Assembly: GCF_050948215.1 (NCBI RefSeq)
Contig: NC_135156.1
Location: 13,949,257-14,013,256 of the forward strand
Direction of reading: 5' to 3'
DNA length: 64,000 nucleotides
DNA from: Halictus rubicundus
Taxonomy: Eukaryota > Arthropoda > Insecta > Hymenoptera > Halictidae
In this document: piece by piece, positions 32,987 to 46,557 of the stretch
Numbering within the stretch: the first letter of the stretch is position 1
Layout of the letters: every line of letters starts with the position of its first letter
Translations under genes and position numbers: made by a program
Notes under the pieces: model-generated
The model's input: the letters and a program-made list of their open reading frames with translations, nothing else
Database searches by the model: none
What the model was told of the DNA's origin: nothing

Positions 32987-35900
32987 GTCGGCCGGCCGAA
33001 GTTTACCATCCACTACATTTTTAACGGGGCCGTTCCGCCCTACTTCCTCTTCCCCGGCTTCCTAATATCAATTAAGCTCGCGCACGTCGACGGAAAATCT
33101 AAGTTTCATCCGCGTCGGTCGGCTCCGCTTCCTCCGTATCGACGATTACTCCTCCTCTAATAATCATCTCTCCAACCTTCCCAGCCCCTTCACCCGCCAT
33201 CTTTCGAGTTCGAAAAGTTCTTTTCCTGTTGGAGATGAAGTTGTCGGGGGTGGGAAGGGGAGGGCGCCCCGTTTCCACCCTCTAGCCCATCCTCAGCTGC
33301 TGCTGCTGCCTTCTTCTTCCACTTCTTCCGCTTCTTCTTCTTCTTCTTCGTTCCCCGATCGTTTCCAACCTCCGCTCAAGCACGCGAACTTTTGTTTCAC
33401 CGTGATACCGTCTTTCGCGTTCGCCTCTCTCCCCGGGGCTTCTTTCTCTGCGCAGCCCGCGCGCGAAAACGCCGCGGAAATTGGAGAATTGATCGGCAAT
33501 TAGCGGAACGACGCGATTGCCTGCGGGACCCGGCCGTTCGAACACGGTGTAATGAAATTAATTCTGCGCCACCCGTGTCTGTCGCGAGTTTCGCTGATTA
33601 CCGACGACGCGCGACGAACAGAGAACCCGATGAATGTGGACAAGGAACCGGGGCTCCGCCGTTTTCCCGGATTCTCCGGCGTGCGATTCTGCCCGCTCGT
33701 CTACGCGCCGTTTCGGTATCGATAAATTAATTGACGCTGCCGGAGAACCGAGAAGAATGCTACCTTTTGCTGTTCTTTTGCTCGCCTCACCTCTCGATCT
33801 TCACGTCCTTTTATTTTCTTAACGGTAGCGAACAGTTTGCGCATGTTTGACATACTTGGAAAGCACTTCCTCTTCTTGGTAATCGCGCCCGCCACCGTAA
33901 TTTCAGCTTCTCTATTTCTTTTTATTTTTTAACGGTGACGAATAAACTGGATGTTCTTCTGCTGAAGTCCTGTTCAGTTCTCCATTTTTCCAAGATGGTG
34001 TACAGTTTGATAATGTTTTTTGGATAAGAAAAATGTCTTTTCGTATTAATATACTGTTTGCTTCGTGATTTTAGCCTTTCTATTCTCCATTCATCAAATG
34101 ACTGAATCAATCTTTTGGATATTTCTAGGGGCAATAAACGAATGAGTATCCTCAAGCAATAAATTATAGTCTCCAATGAACACGCTAGGAACGTGGTGAA
34201 GAAAACAATTTTCAATTGTTGTGTCTGATGATTTTGAGTAATTGCATATTTTCAGTCAGAGATTTCGCGCATTGTTAGCAATTACAGCGGTACGACGGTG
34301 ATGTAAATATATTTTTGGTAAACACCGCGCCCGTGGCCCCTAATGGTTTGTTAATCATCGACGCGTAGAAAACTGCATTCCGCACACAGGCACGCTTAGA
34401 GAAATACACAATTATGTCATCTATATCGACGTCCGGGTTCACGAATGCCTGGGCATATTGGTCGAGCACTACAGCGGGCAGCTAACACGCAGTTGACATG
34501 GCCACTGAGTAAACCAGAGGCACGTATCCACTTCGACACGTGCGTAAATTTTGAGACCTAAGATATCGCGTTGCGATAATGCGGTTCTCCGGTCAATCGG
34601 CGTTAACGCAACCGTTTACAATAATGCCCGGCGTATATTTCAGCGAATTATTTTATATCAACGTAATAAAGTTACAGAAATTTGGTCGCGCGCCACGATC
34701 ATTAATTAGTTTTAATGAAATCGGCTGCAGCAACATCGAAAGTGAATATCAATTCCCACATGTTTTCGTTAAAAATGTAACGACCGCCATCCCGGTTTCG
34801 CAACGTCGCGTAAATTGACGGGAACGCCATTTTGTTTTGTCTACGCGACATTGCCGGCGGATATTCGACCATTTTGTAACCGCATCTGCAATAGAGTATC
34901 TGTATTTTCAGAAAGAAATTCGTATCTTTCTGTCTACGATGTCGACGAATGATCTTTGTTTAACAAAGAGACGAATAGAGATTGAAGCCTTTAACGAGTT
35001 AATAATTTTCGTCGATCTTTATCGAGTTGTCTGCGATTTATTTATAATTTGCAATTTATAGTACGCGCGCAATTACCAGAGGCCAACAATTGCGACGAGT
35101 AGTATTAGACACTTGTTGGTCAGACACACAGGTGAATGGATACAATTGAGCGTTCGCCTGCTTTGTTGTCCGACAATTTCCCCATTCATTTTCATATCCA
35201 TTCTTCCACCCATTGAATAACTCTTTGTGCATTATAGCTAACGAAGAAAATCATTATGTTAATGCACTGTTATTTCTAATTTCACGCGAATTATTCCCGT
35301 TCCGAATAATACAGGTCCGATCCTATTACATGTTATAATTAACTGAACGGATGGAAATCAATTAAAATGCGAGCCGAATAATTCGGTGCATCGTATATGT
35401 GCAAATATATTGCAAACGATTTGAACAAATAAACTCAGTCTATATTTTATAAAAAATTTTTATAAATTGTGCAGGTGTGTTTATCATCGTTTCAGGAACA
35501 CATCTGTAGTGAATTTATCCGAAAATTCATTGTTAAGCTTATGCAAATAATAATTTAATTTGCTCGTCAAGGGGTTCACGGATGAAATAAATTTTTACTG
35601 AACTCCTGCTTCCTCCAATCGATGCAGAACATTCTTATCGTAAAGATTCGCAGTCTACGGATCAAGGTCGAATTACGATCTAATAAACAACTCACTTGAA
35701 CCCTGTGCCGGGTCACGATCGCCGAGATTGTCTCAATCTCGCTCGATTGGTGGCGTCGATCGGAGAAAATCGAATCGCGGAAAAGGAGGACCCAGGGGAC
35801 CATAAAATTGCCAGCTAAGGTCACCGTTGGACGAGTGGCGTAGGTGGAGCTGGTGTCTAATAGCCGCCTGCTGTTAAAAGTGCGGAATCCCTGCGACTCC

Positions 35901-37162
35901 TGCGGAGAGCCGAAGGGATTCTTGTGTCCCCAGGTTGAGGGACGCGTTGATGCTGGGTCAACAGACGTCAACCTCTCTGAATTCATGTGAAAGGTCGACG
36001 ATTAGGTCGAGGATACTCTTTTCACCGTCCTGAATCCATCAGCTAAAATCTGAACGCACACTGTGATACAACCTAGTCGATTCTTGAAATTTTCCCTGTG
36101 ATCAGTATCTTCCACAATTTAAACATAACACTTAATAATAATAGATTTCACTTTCAAATTGTAACACAATCATACGATTAGCAAAAGGGTGAATTTTCAG
36201 CCCCGAAGAATGTACGAGGGTTTAGAATAAAATGTGTTAAGGTTAAGACGCAATAACTCGTACAGGAACGAGCATTATCAAAATGGCGGACCGGACAAAA
36301 TGTCAGCGTAGAGTAAAAACCGTGGCGGGTCCGATTGAAAATTACGGGAACCGTTAAAGCGGAATCAATTCGTATCTGATCGGGACGAGCGTAATTTTAT
36401 TCAACCGCGCATACCTGATGTACGGGCCCTTTTAATAATGAATTGCGACATCCAATATTAGTCGGTAATAGCCGTTTCATCGGGCGGTAATTCCAGAGCG
36501 TTGCGTCTCTATTCGAGACGCGAGAACATCGGGAACTCTCCCGGGCAAATTGACGAGCGCGCGCTCCCGCGCAAGCGTGTGTGCGTGCGTGCATATAAAA
36601 AATGAAATAGAAGGTAAAGGGAACGGGTAGGAGGGTAGAGGAGGGGATAGAGTAGCAAACAAAACACCGGCCCGACAGAAGTCCATCGAACATCGAAATT
36701 GGCCCGAAACGTCGGCCAATTCCCTTTTTAGAATGGCAATCATCACCTCTGCCAACGTCGATAACGCTCGTCGCTTCGGGCAATTTAATTCAAACATAAA
36801 AAATAATCCCTTTGATGATAGGCGGAGGCTGGCTGGCTGGACCGTCGCCAGGGGTCACGGAGCGAGCGGCCAGGTCGGTGACCAATCTCCGTTTCTGCTG
36901 AAAACCTCCGCAAAAATTTGTTTCCCCGATCGCCCGCGCACGACCGGTTCCACGGCGACAAAAACACAAGCTCCAATGGGACCCGTACACATATTCCAAT
37001 GGAATCTATCGATAATTCAGAGCCATCTTGCCCGGCTCGGATTGGGCGGATTCCTCCGGGGAAACCGGCGGCTCTACGGCGAATTTTTTCCGCCGCTAAC
37101 AAGCGAAACCGTTTTGACAACGAATCGGCAAGATAATCAACTCCGCTAGGATTTGTCGTTAC

Positions 37163-37321
37163 TACACTGCGGATGTTTACGCGACCTTCAAATTTTAGAG
37201 AGAAATTTAGAGAAAGCGGAATCGATTGAAATGAAATTTTCAACGGGAACAGTAGATCCAGAATAAATAAAATTTTTTGGAAACTTTCATCGGCCATACA
37301 TGCATTAAGTTCCGCAGTCTA
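37163..37321. mobile_element. hAT-like MITE, 159 bp
   Basis: Left end TACACTGCGGATGTTTACGC; right end AGTTCCGCAGTCTA is its inverted counterpart. The flanks GTCGTTAC (37155-37162) and GTTGTTAC (37322-37329) are an 8-bp duplication with one change. Same family as 9242 and 42543. Confidence 0.75.
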
Positions 37322-37584
37322 GTTGTTACAGTAAGATCTTCATTATCCAAACCGTTGAAGTCTAAACTTTTTATTGTTCCGAGAAGTTCCAAGTTTAAAC
37401 AGCTCGCTCTTGCAGCACTGTTTATTGTAGAGATGAATAAAGATTGAATCTAAAGAACCAAGTAACCGTTCTATTATTCGAACGCTGATATACTTCTGTT
37501 TAATTCGGATAATCAAGACACACGCTGTATCGATTAAAATAGAGGACAATTGTGCTTAAACGACAGCTCATCACAGCTGACGAA

Positions 37585-37985
37585 TTTATTTAATTACTAT
37601 CTTATTCAACTGGGCAGTAATTGCCACGGTGATCAATCACTGATTCAAAAATCGACGAGACGAGAAAAATCGATGCAAGCGGCAAAATCTTTCACAAAAA
37701 CGAGGGATAAGAAAAAATAGTTAAATTGTTTAGAAAAGATGTGAGATGGTAATTTAATCCAGTCTATGGAGTTCGTCTCTATCGTTTAAAACAGCAGCGT
37801 TTAATTACCGTCTTATTCAACCGATTCAAAAATCAACCACACGTCGAAGGTAGTTGACACGCTTCCTCGATGCCAGCGGCAAAATCTTTCACAAAAAAGA
37901 CAGATAAAATAAGGCAGCTGTTTTTTTCAAATAACACACTGTTTAATCCAGTCTATGGAGTTCGTCTCTATCGTTCAAAACAGGA
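37585..37985 (+). repeat. Tandem duplication, unit about 190-210 bp
   Basis: Two diverged copies share tttaattac..tcttattcaa, gcggcaaaatctttcacaaa (near 37679 and 37876) and tttaatccagtctatggagt (37753 and 37942). Confidence 0.85.
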
Positions 37986-38489
37986 GAAACTTTCTCGCTC
38001 GCGACGTTCCCTTATTCCCCGCTCTAAAACTGAACTCTCGTTTGGAGCACACGGAAGATTTACCTCGGATGGACTCGGAAATCATCGCGCGCCCTCAAAG
38101 TAACATTTTCGAGGCGCAAACTTCGGAATCATGCTCTCGAACTTGAACGGGGGTCCCCTCGTTAAGCGAGCAGACCCGCGGCAGACGAGCGTATCCATTA
38201 GCGGGCTCGATAATGATTACGAAAACTTTTAATTACAGAGGATATATGCGGCGCGATACAGTTTTAACAAAGACGGTTTGGCCAACAATTCGAAAGTTTC
38301 GCCGGTGGCGCGCGGCGCGGAGCAAGTTCGCCGCGCTCGCTCGGGGAGATTAAAGATCCCCGGGCAAATTACCATGAATTATCACCGGCGGAATCAATAG
38401 TTCAGCGAGGAAAAGCACCGGACGGACGATAAATATCGGTGGATCCGTGAGGGCTCGCGTCACACGATTCTTCGGGGCCATTAACCATG

Positions 38490-39560
38490 CCCGTCGCGCG
38501 CGAGAGAGAGAGAGAGAGAGAGAGAGAGCCCGAAGAGATTCTCTCGCGTTCTCATGGTGGATCGTCGGGAGACCCGGCCGCGCCGCCGAGGATTTTCCTC
38601 GAGAAGAGAACTTTATCGATTCCCCCACTGTGAAAAAGGACGGAGGGCCCCGAATGCAGGCTTGACAGTCGGTATCGGTTGTCCACGCTCGCGGGGGGGA
38701 AATAGGTGCATGGGAACCACCAAAATTGGAAAGGCAATAAGGGTGTACCGAGGGTGCACCTCGAGCGGCTCATGGGGGTTGCCTAGCGACCCCAGCATCC
38801 CGGTCTCTTTCTTCTGTTCGGCAGCCCGTGGCTCTCTTTCCCTACCAATCCCCCTATTTACTGGCTCGTGCTGCCCACCCCCTCCGCAGCCACCCATCCC
38901 CCCTCTCTCTCTCTTTCACCCTCTCCGGGGCATCCTTCTCTCTCCGAAAGCAGGAGAGATCCCGGTCGGGATCCTTCATCCGTCTTCTTTCCCCTGGCTC
39001 CTTCTCGTTCGCGTGTCCGTCTCTCGAAATACCGATGCCCTTCTCCTTCTTCTTCCTGCAGTCGCCTCCTCCACGCTGTTTTCCACCCGCTACTACCACC
39101 GTTACCCCGTATACCCCTTTTCTCCTTTTTCTCTCTCTCTCTCTCTCTCTCTCTTCGTTGTTTCTTCTTCTCCCAGATCTCTTTTCCATTCTCCGTAGTA
39201 CTCTCTACCGTAGGCTCGTCGTCCTTCCCTGTTTCCTTCCTTCGCCGAGGATCGTCCACCAGCACGACCATCCCTTTCCCCGATCCACAACCCCCGAGAC
39301 CATTCTCCTTTCTTTTCCTTTTTCTGCCTGGTTCCCCTTCCTTCCGACGAGTGCCAGCTTCCTCGTCGGTTTTCCGTGTCTTTTCACTCCGCGGTGGAAC
39401 CGGGAATAGACAGTCTGTCCTCTGCTGGACACCGTCTACGTCTTGCTCGCTCTTCAATCCCTTTCACGCGCGCGCGCGCGCGAACACATGCTCTCTCTCT
39501 CTCTCTCTTTCTCTCTCATTCGCTCCCAGGTTCTCTCTGTCGCCGTCTCTCTTGAGAATC
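38490..39560. other. GC-rich island C with purine-to-pyrimidine switch
   Basis: A GA tract (38502-38528) and purine-rich DNA lie left of the X-box at 38778; pyrimidine-rich DNA with CT tracts (39127-39153, 39488-39512) lies to the right. Open frames of about 200 codons on both strands consist of SLSLSL or RERER stretches and are not genes. Confidence 0.5.
38778..38790. promoter_or_regulatory. RFX X-box, GTTGCCTAGCGAC
   Basis: The same 13 bases as at 15298-15310, here followed by ccccag. It lies at the composition switch of island C. Confidence 0.5.
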
Positions 39561-39869
39561 TTACTCGGTTCCACGGTGTAGGATGCGTGGGGGAGAGGGA
39601 TTCCCCTGAACTCCCTCGCCCGGAGGAAACTAGCCCTGCTGCTCTAGCAAGGAGGCCGTGGCCCGAATTCTATCGACCCACGGTGTGTACCTACTATCAA
39701 CAGCCTTCAGCTTCATTCACCCGCCCAAAAGATCCGGTTAAGAGATTGCGTACGCACACAGAAGACCGGCACGTGTTTTTGTTTTTGCCGCCCCGTGCCG
39801 AGCCGTGCGATGCGCGCTGACGCCGCTGACGCTGCCCGCTGCTCGATCATGCTCCCGTGAATAGTACTC

Positions 39870-39900
<31 letters not shown>

Positions 39901-40244
39901 GCTCTCTCTCTTTATACTCTATGTGTACTATACCACGGCTAGCCGTCAGCCTCTCCTCCTACCCGGCCCCGCGCGATTTTTACGATCGAACGCAGCTGGG
40001 AGAAGCGCGAACACCTACACGCTCCGATGAGGACCGCGATTGTCCCACGCCGGCCCGATAACAAATTCGTCCCGGTGAACCGGCGCTTCCGCTTTCGCGC
40101 TGATAGCGCACCGCGATCGGTAATCTCGATTCGTTGTTCTTGCAACGGTCCATCGTCCTGTGCGAGGTCGACGCGGGTTGTTGATTTTTCCGCATTTTTC
40201 GGAAGAAATTGTTTCAGAAAATTAGGCTCGACGTTGCTTCTAAC
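39561..40244. other. Intergenic, no gene seen
   Basis: CpG-rich with a CT tract at 39877-39911. No coding sequence recognised. Confidence 0.3.
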
Positions 40245-40248
40245 TTAA

Positions 40249-40304
40249 CCCTTCGAGGTCGTAAGTCTCCTTTCACGTGACAACAGTAGTTTGTCCGATA
40301 AGGG
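40249..40304. mobile_element. Possible 56-bp TTAA-flanked remnant
   Basis: TTAACCCTT at 40245 faces AAGGGTTAA ending at 40308, a 9-bp perfect inverted repeat with TTAA at both ends. It may be a very short internally deleted MITE. Confidence 0.35.
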
Positions 40305-40741
40305 TTAACAGTAGTTCTGTGTCGTGGTCGATGCATTTTCTCAGCAATTTATTAATTCTGTATTAGTTTTTTAATGGCAGGATACTTTCAATTTTACACC
40401 CCCAGTAGAGTAAATGCGTTTTATTTCAGCCCCTACTTTGCCTCCCTGAAAACAAAGTGCGCAAACATCGACTAGAAGACTATTTGCATAAGCAGAATGA
40501 TCCCTCTTCTCCGCTTCCAATGTGTAGCTTCATGTTCTGATGTTATGGAACATTTGGAACATAGCATGTCAATAATAACGACGCTTGGGACGGCTGACTA
40601 GCGGCCTTAACCCCTTCAGTCGGACTCGCAATGAAGACTTCAAAGGGAATCAACTGAATATAAATCTAAATCGTCCCTGTTAAATCGAAATAAAATTTCA
40701 TCAATATTTAAGCGTTGAGGTAAATGCAAATATATCATAAC

Positions 40742-40927
40742 CAGACTGTGGATCTCATGCGTTCAGGATGGAAACGAGTAGATCAAATGTAAGGTAGAAA
40801 AGTGATTTAAACAATTTAGAAATGCAGTACTATTTTCACCCGATCATAATTATTACGAAAAGATTGTGCTTCTGTGTCTTGCAACCAATGCAGACAACGT
40901 TCATTTTGTATAAAAATATACGGTCTA
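40742..40927. mobile_element. Degenerate hAT-like MITE
   Basis: Left end CAGACTGTGGATCTCATGCG; right part ttgcaaccaatgcagacaac...cggtcta resembles the right end at 9610. The flanking eight bases (ATCATAAC, ACGGCAGT) do not match, so the right border may be lost or misplaced. Confidence 0.45.
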
Positions 40928-41815
40928 ACGGCAGTTTTCTCTTTCTACTTGGAAACTGTTACGGACAAAGTTCAAAACATTGTAGCTGTGAGAAAAAATG
41001 ATACGTCATAAAATTAAATGGCTGACTACTGGAACGATCACCCTGTATTACAGAAAAATTGTTGCGCCGGATATCGTTGCGGTAATTGTAATCAGTTCGG
41101 TTCCGAGCCGAGATTGTTGGTTCCCTTTAATCGCTTTAAACATTCTTCGGGTCTTTATTCGTCGTTTGCGTCGCTTATGGCCCGTTAATCGAATCCTCGG
41201 TTAAGCGCGCAATTTATATGGACCGCGCGCTCCGCGTAGCTTCCTTTCCGCCATTCCATTTTTTCCTCGCCTCTCCTCTTATGTCGTTCTCCTAAGGGAC
41301 CCGATGGCGAAACACGCAATAAATATCCCTGCCACCGCCCCCTTCCTGGCAATTTTTTTTTCTACTCTGCAAGAAGATACTATTTACATCGTACAACCAA
41401 CCCCCTCTTCACCCCCCGACCACTCTCCTCCGCACCGGGGTTATTATCGCGGGGCGAATAAAAAGTCGTTCATTTGTCTTCTTTCATGAAGAGACGCTCG
41501 TGCTCGAATAAATGTCTTGGGAGGTCCCCGGGTAATTACATTGGTAACTGATAATATTGAATTTCATGCGTCGGGGATCGTTACAGGATCCCGAAACCGT
41601 TCGAACTTGTAAACCGTGGCGCAGAAATTTCGAAAAAATTCTGTTCTCTTCGACGCAGCGTCGTTGAACTATCGCGACCAGTTTACATCTATAATTTTCC
41701 TTTCGGTTCGAGGAAGATGGAAAGTAGACGCTAATTATCGGAGTTCGTTGGCTCGACAGTCGCCGTTGTGGCCAACACTATTTTTACCCCGACTATTTCC
41801 GTGCAGAATGGAATC

Positions 41816-42010
41816 ATTCTATTAAAACGCTGCTACACTTACGGCGACATAGCGATCGGGGCTTCATATTCGGCGGAATTGCTTGTATTATTCGTAATCA
41901 TCGAATCTTACTTCATCTTCGAATTCACGTTCAGACGGATTAAATCTGAACCGATTCTATTAGAACGCTGTGAAAACTTACGGCGACATAGCGATCGAGG
42001 CTTTAAACGA
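41816..42010 (+). repeat. Partial tandem duplication, 138-bp offset
   Basis: attctattaaaacgctg...acttacggcgacatagcgatcg at 41816 recurs at 41954 with few changes. Confidence 0.8.
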
Positions 42011-42542
42011 GAAGACCAACATTGAAAAAGTAGGTGCGAAAATGTGTAAAATAAAATTGGTAAGTAAAGATTTCAATGGATCAAGCCATATAATTGCCAT
42101 ATAATTGTCATAAGCGTTCGCCTTGCGAGGGTTAAATGGCTGACTACTGGAATAATGACTCTACTCAGAGAAGCTATCATTTTCTTGTGCTAAATTGTTT
42201 CAATATTTTGCATGATGCGTTCAACACTTTGCAACATACATCGATTTAGGTGGATTTCGAGCAGACTCCACTAAATGTGTGTATTATTAATCTCCTTTAA
42301 CGCTAAACTTACCACGGTCAAAATGACCGGTTCTCTATTTCACAATTATTGAAATTATGAAAACGTTTTCATAGGAAATTACCGAATCGACGTCTTTTTT
42401 TAAACGCATACTAAAAATAGTACAAAGTTTAACTAAATTGAATCTTCTCTCTTCTATAAGACGTTTCACTTTTATATGTTTCGTGCTTGGCAGGTTTAAG
42501 CTGGAATAAAATTCTATTTGGTTGTTGTCTATGTAGTATAAC

Positions 42543-42744
42543 TAGACTGCGAATCTTTACGCAAAATAAAAATTTTCCACCTGAATCGCAACTGACTGGA
42601 GTACAACAGAAATTTATTTTCTTTCTTAATATGTTTAATAGGTTGAGAATAATGTTCAAAGTATTTTAAAATTTTTCTACTGTTTTCACTGTTTTAAAAT
42701 ACGCCTGCCCATTTTTGTCGTAAATGCATAAAATCCGCAGTCTA
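42543..42744. mobile_element. hAT-like MITE, 202 bp, with perfect 8-bp target duplication
   Basis: Left TAGACTGCGAATCTTTACGC, right GCATAAAATCCGCAGTCTA (inverted). Flanked by identical AGTATAAC at 42535-42542 and 42745-42752. It is the best-preserved copy and defines the family borders. No transposase. Confidence 0.88.
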
Positions 42745-42962
42745 AGTATAACCTTTGGAGAATATACAGGCACATAATGAACACAAGTTTCCTTCTAAAA
42801 AACGATGAACGATGTTAATCGCTGCAATCGTGAAATAAGTCGTGGTGAAAGGAGTTAATGAACGCGTGAAGATAATTCTTCTAACGTTTGAGAAGCAGTA
42901 AGAAAAATTGCGAAACGGGCGATTGTTTCGCTGGAAGGTAGGGATTCGACGGAGCATTTTCG

Positions 42963-43421
42963 CTAGCTGGTGTCCGAGAACGGTGGGCCGAGCCAGCCTC
43001 TGGAAAACAGGGGTAAAAAGGGGTTCCAGTGACCGGGCTCTGTGTACACCTGTCCCGGGGAAAAATCGAAAGGGAAGAGTTTGCTGAGCGGACGCCGGGG
43101 ACGCCGTCTCTGGCGACGTTTACGCGCGTCCAGGGAGAAAAGGAAACACCACGGAACGTCATTTCCTCGAGTGTTTTCCTTCACCACACAGACCGCAACG
43201 ATACGCGGGGACGGTTCCTGGCCCGATCCTGCGAAGGGGGCAAAGCCAAAGGACCTACAGCTGATCCCAAATTTTATCACCCCCCGTGACCAATCAGGAG
43301 GTCGGTGTCCCGCACACGATCGAGCTAGACAGTGTGACGCCAGCAGTCCCGACGGATTTTCACCCTCGGAACGAGCTCGACTGCGCGGAACCCTCTTCCC
43401 TCTCTTTCTCTCTCTCTCTCC

Positions 43422-43452
<31 letters not shown>

Positions 43453-43520
43453 TTTCGTCTCCCTCCGTGTTCTTCTTCCACGGGCTCACTGTGCTCGGCC
43501 ACCCTCTGCTCTCTTCGCTA
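42963..43520. other. GC-rich island with CCAAT box and CT tract
   Basis: CpG-rich, with a CT tract at 43393-43452 on the right. A perfect CCAAT box (gaccaatcag, 43288-43297) lies near the middle. Open frames on both strands are compositional. Candidate promoter or enhancer. Confidence 0.35.
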
Positions 43521-45659
43521 CCGCGGCTCGCGACTACCGACTGTGACCGAGAAAACCGTACAGAACGATCGGAACCGTTTCTCGATTTGCCGATCGTTCA
43601 TCGAGAGCTAATTTTGCTTTTTATTACTCGTGCCAGAAAAGTTTCAACCGGTCCGCTCGGTTCGCTAAACCCGTCTTCTTCCCTTTCGACTTTCGACCGT
43701 TTGCTATTTTTATCGAGTTCTATCCCCTGCTCGAAGATCCATATTCTTCGTTTACTATGTTCCGATTAGATTGTTGTTGGATTTATCTTAACACCGAACT
43801 TACCGGCAATTCGACCGGTCCCGGATTATTTATTTTAGAATGGTTCGAGTTACAAAGATTCTATTGTCGGGCATGATTGAATCTCCAATCAAACATATAC
43901 TATAATAAAAATCTTGCCGGTCACTTTTTGAGGTCGGTTTGGTATGTTTGTTTTCGTTGTGAAAATATTCGTTTTTATTCTTTCGTGCTTTTCTTAATTT
44001 TCATCGTTTGTTGGAAAGATTCGTGTATTTAATTATAACGGATGCGTTGATTTTAATTCTTTATTGTTTTTCGAAGTTTTTACTCTGTAAGGTGTTTCTG
44101 AATTTTCATTTGGCATCTACAGACTGATCTCACCGCGATGGACAGAGTAATTCTGAGCCTGTGATTTCTTAATTTTTATCCGTTAAAAAATATCCGTTTT
44201 TCGGCAAAGGAACCATGAATCGCTCTATGCCGGTACATAACACTGAATGGCAGTTTTTATTACTCGAGTGGCCCGGGGTTTCGTAATTTAATTCGCTCCT
44301 AGAAAACATCCTCCAAGTGTTCCGCGAGTCCTCTTTTACGCGAGCACCGCTAGTCGGCGTCTAAGGGCGAGCACCCCACCTACAACCACCATGTTGGTCC
44401 GGTCTCTTTTCACTGCGAGAGTCAGATTTAATTAAACGCCCAGAATCCGAAAACGCGTATAAAAGGAACAATGCTAGTAAAGGAGAGTCGGGACATCTAT
44501 CGGGTTTAGAGGAAAAACTCTTTTGTCCCTCTTGATCATTGTTCGCGGTGTTGTTGGGGCGGGCTGGAGAATGTCCAGGGTTGTTTATGCTCCCGTAGAA
44601 TCCACTTGAACATTCCTCGGCGACCATTTCTGTCGTCTCAAATAGTGTACAATTGTTTCTCAGAAAAAAGGTTTCATATTTATTGTGTTTCATTGCTTGA
44701 CCCCTAGATGTACAAATTAAATCGTGTCCTTCTCTTCACGAATTTATTGTTTATCGACAAACGAAAATACATTCTACTTTCTAAAACAATCTCCGTCGCT
44801 GTCTATGCGTTTACTCCATCAGGTAATTTCTATGATTGAATGATTCGAATCCAAAATAAACTTACAATTCCTTAACCATGAGAGTCATGAATTAGTTTGT
44901 ACACCTAATACGTTCGGAACAAGTTATAAAAAGGCTGCTAGAATAGAACTCTTCGTCCGATTACAATTCTGATTAAATTGTCTGATTAAATTGTCTTTTA
45001 ATTATAATTTTACAGGTTGAACAAATAAAGTTTTGAAACACGAGCAGAGCGAGATAGAACATTTTACTTGTACTCTGATTTTGTTAAAGGTGATTCTATA
45101 TTTAAAAAAAATTATAAGAAAGTGCTAATACATGCAAATTTCTATGTTCCCTTCTGTTCGATCAAGTAGCACAGCAGAGTCAGAAAGGCACCGCGAAGTT
45201 CGAACAGTAAATCAGAAATGTTATTGTATTCCGAGAGAATTTATTCCACGTTGTAGTATAGATTCGCGTTTGAGCACGACCAATGGTTCAATTAAAGTCG
45301 CCACACGGTTTCCGCGCGCACACGCCAGGATTCGCGAACAGCAGTCCATAAAATCAGGCAGGAAAGCTTTACAATCGCGCGAAACGTACTCCATCTTGCG
45401 TCACGATCCGGCCGGACCAATAAAGCGGAAGAATAATCGAAAAGAAAGCAGTAAAGTCGCGGCAGCGTTTCCCGATACAGCGGTCCCCCCCTCCCAAGAA
45501 TAATGACTCGTCGGGGATTTCTTTCGCTGTTGAAGAAAAAAAAAAAAGTTACACCGTCCCGTAATTCGACCGGTCTACGCAAGAAAGGAGCCGGGGTACC
45601 AATCAGGCAGAGGCCGTTCATCGCAATTAAACATCGCGCGGGTAGAAGCGACAAGAGCT
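43521..45659. other. AT-rich spacer, no gene seen
   Basis: A TTAACACCGAACTTACCGGC end near 43788, with gaccggtcccgg just inside, looks like a decayed TTAA-type element. No coding sequence recognised. Confidence 0.3.
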
Positions 45660-46531
45660 TTCGCCGGATAAAAGAAACGAGAAGCTGAAGACGAGGGAAA
45701 AGAAGAAGCGGAAGAGTATGCGATGCAAGGGGGAGGAAGGAGGTAGAAGGAAGGAAGGAGGATGGTGAACACAAGAAGACGTAGAAAAAGAGGAGGAATC
45801 ATCGATGATATAAAGCGGAGAAAAAGAGGAAGTGAAAAGGCGAGGGGTCCATAGAGGGGGTGGGGGGGTGGGGGGGATGTCGAAGCCCTTTGCCCCTTTC
45901 GCGCCCATCCATCGATCGATAATGCGATCCGGCGAAGGGTGCACCGGACGAATCGCAGAAATAAGGGCTGCTGGTGCTGCCTGCCGTTCTCTCTCTCCCC
46001 CTCCCTCTCTCTCTCTCTATCTTCCTCTTTCTCTCACCCTCTCCGATGCTGTTTTCGTCTCTGTCGCTCTGTACGGTCTCGGGTACAGCGTTCATCTTCG
46101 CGACTCCGCCCTCACCTGCTCGCCGGAACGAAGGTAGACGAAAGGTGTACACCAGCAAGCCGGCAAGGTTACTCACTTTCCCCATGCGTACTACAGTGGC
46201 TGGCTGCGTGAGTATCCGCTTGCCGGGCATGTCCGTGTGGCTGTGCGTAGCCACCCCTCATCCACGTGCGGCCACGAGAGCCAAAGGGGGTTTGTGGATG
46301 TAACGAGGTGCACACGAACGTCGAGGTGCACGGAGAGCCAGATCCGCCGGCGTTTTACTCTGTGTTGGAGATGGTATCGGGGATGATGGGGTGGTGGTGT
46401 GTGCGCCCCGGTGCTGCTGCTGCTGCTGCTGCTGCCGCTGCTAGTGCCGATGGTAGTAGTGGTGGTGGTGGTAGGTAGCGACTACACAGTGGTGGCGATA
46501 ACCATAGAGGGGTTGCAGATCGATGGAGCAG

Positions 46532-46539
46532 TGACGTCA
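46532..46539. promoter_or_regulatory. Full CRE palindrome TGACGTCA
   Basis: A consensus CREB/ATF site 18 bp before an X-box. Confidence 0.5.
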
Positions 46540-46557
46540 CGGGGAGCGGGAAGCTGC

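Larger units (their letters stand above)
31278..37154. other. Intergenic, no gene seen
   Basis: Contains the CT tract 31815-31869, the GA tract 32941-32981, and a G-rich to CTT-rich switch near 33270. The right end of a hAT-like MITE (ttcgcagtcta) ends at 35657; its left end was not found. No recognisable coding sequence. Confidence 0.4.

Noticed and set aside
38854..39581. Open frames of 190-240 codons on both strands
   Set aside because: They translate CT/GA microsatellites and pyrimidine-rich DNA (SLSLSL or RERER runs); no domain and no splice context.
44820..44860. tRNA-like B-box (tgattcgaatcc)
   Set aside because: No matching A-box or cloverleaf around it. I found no tRNA or rRNA gene in the window by eye.
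46411..46440. CTG repeat as a coding polyglutamine or polyleucine tract
   Set aside because: No surrounding exon; it lies in a non-coding repeat-rich island.
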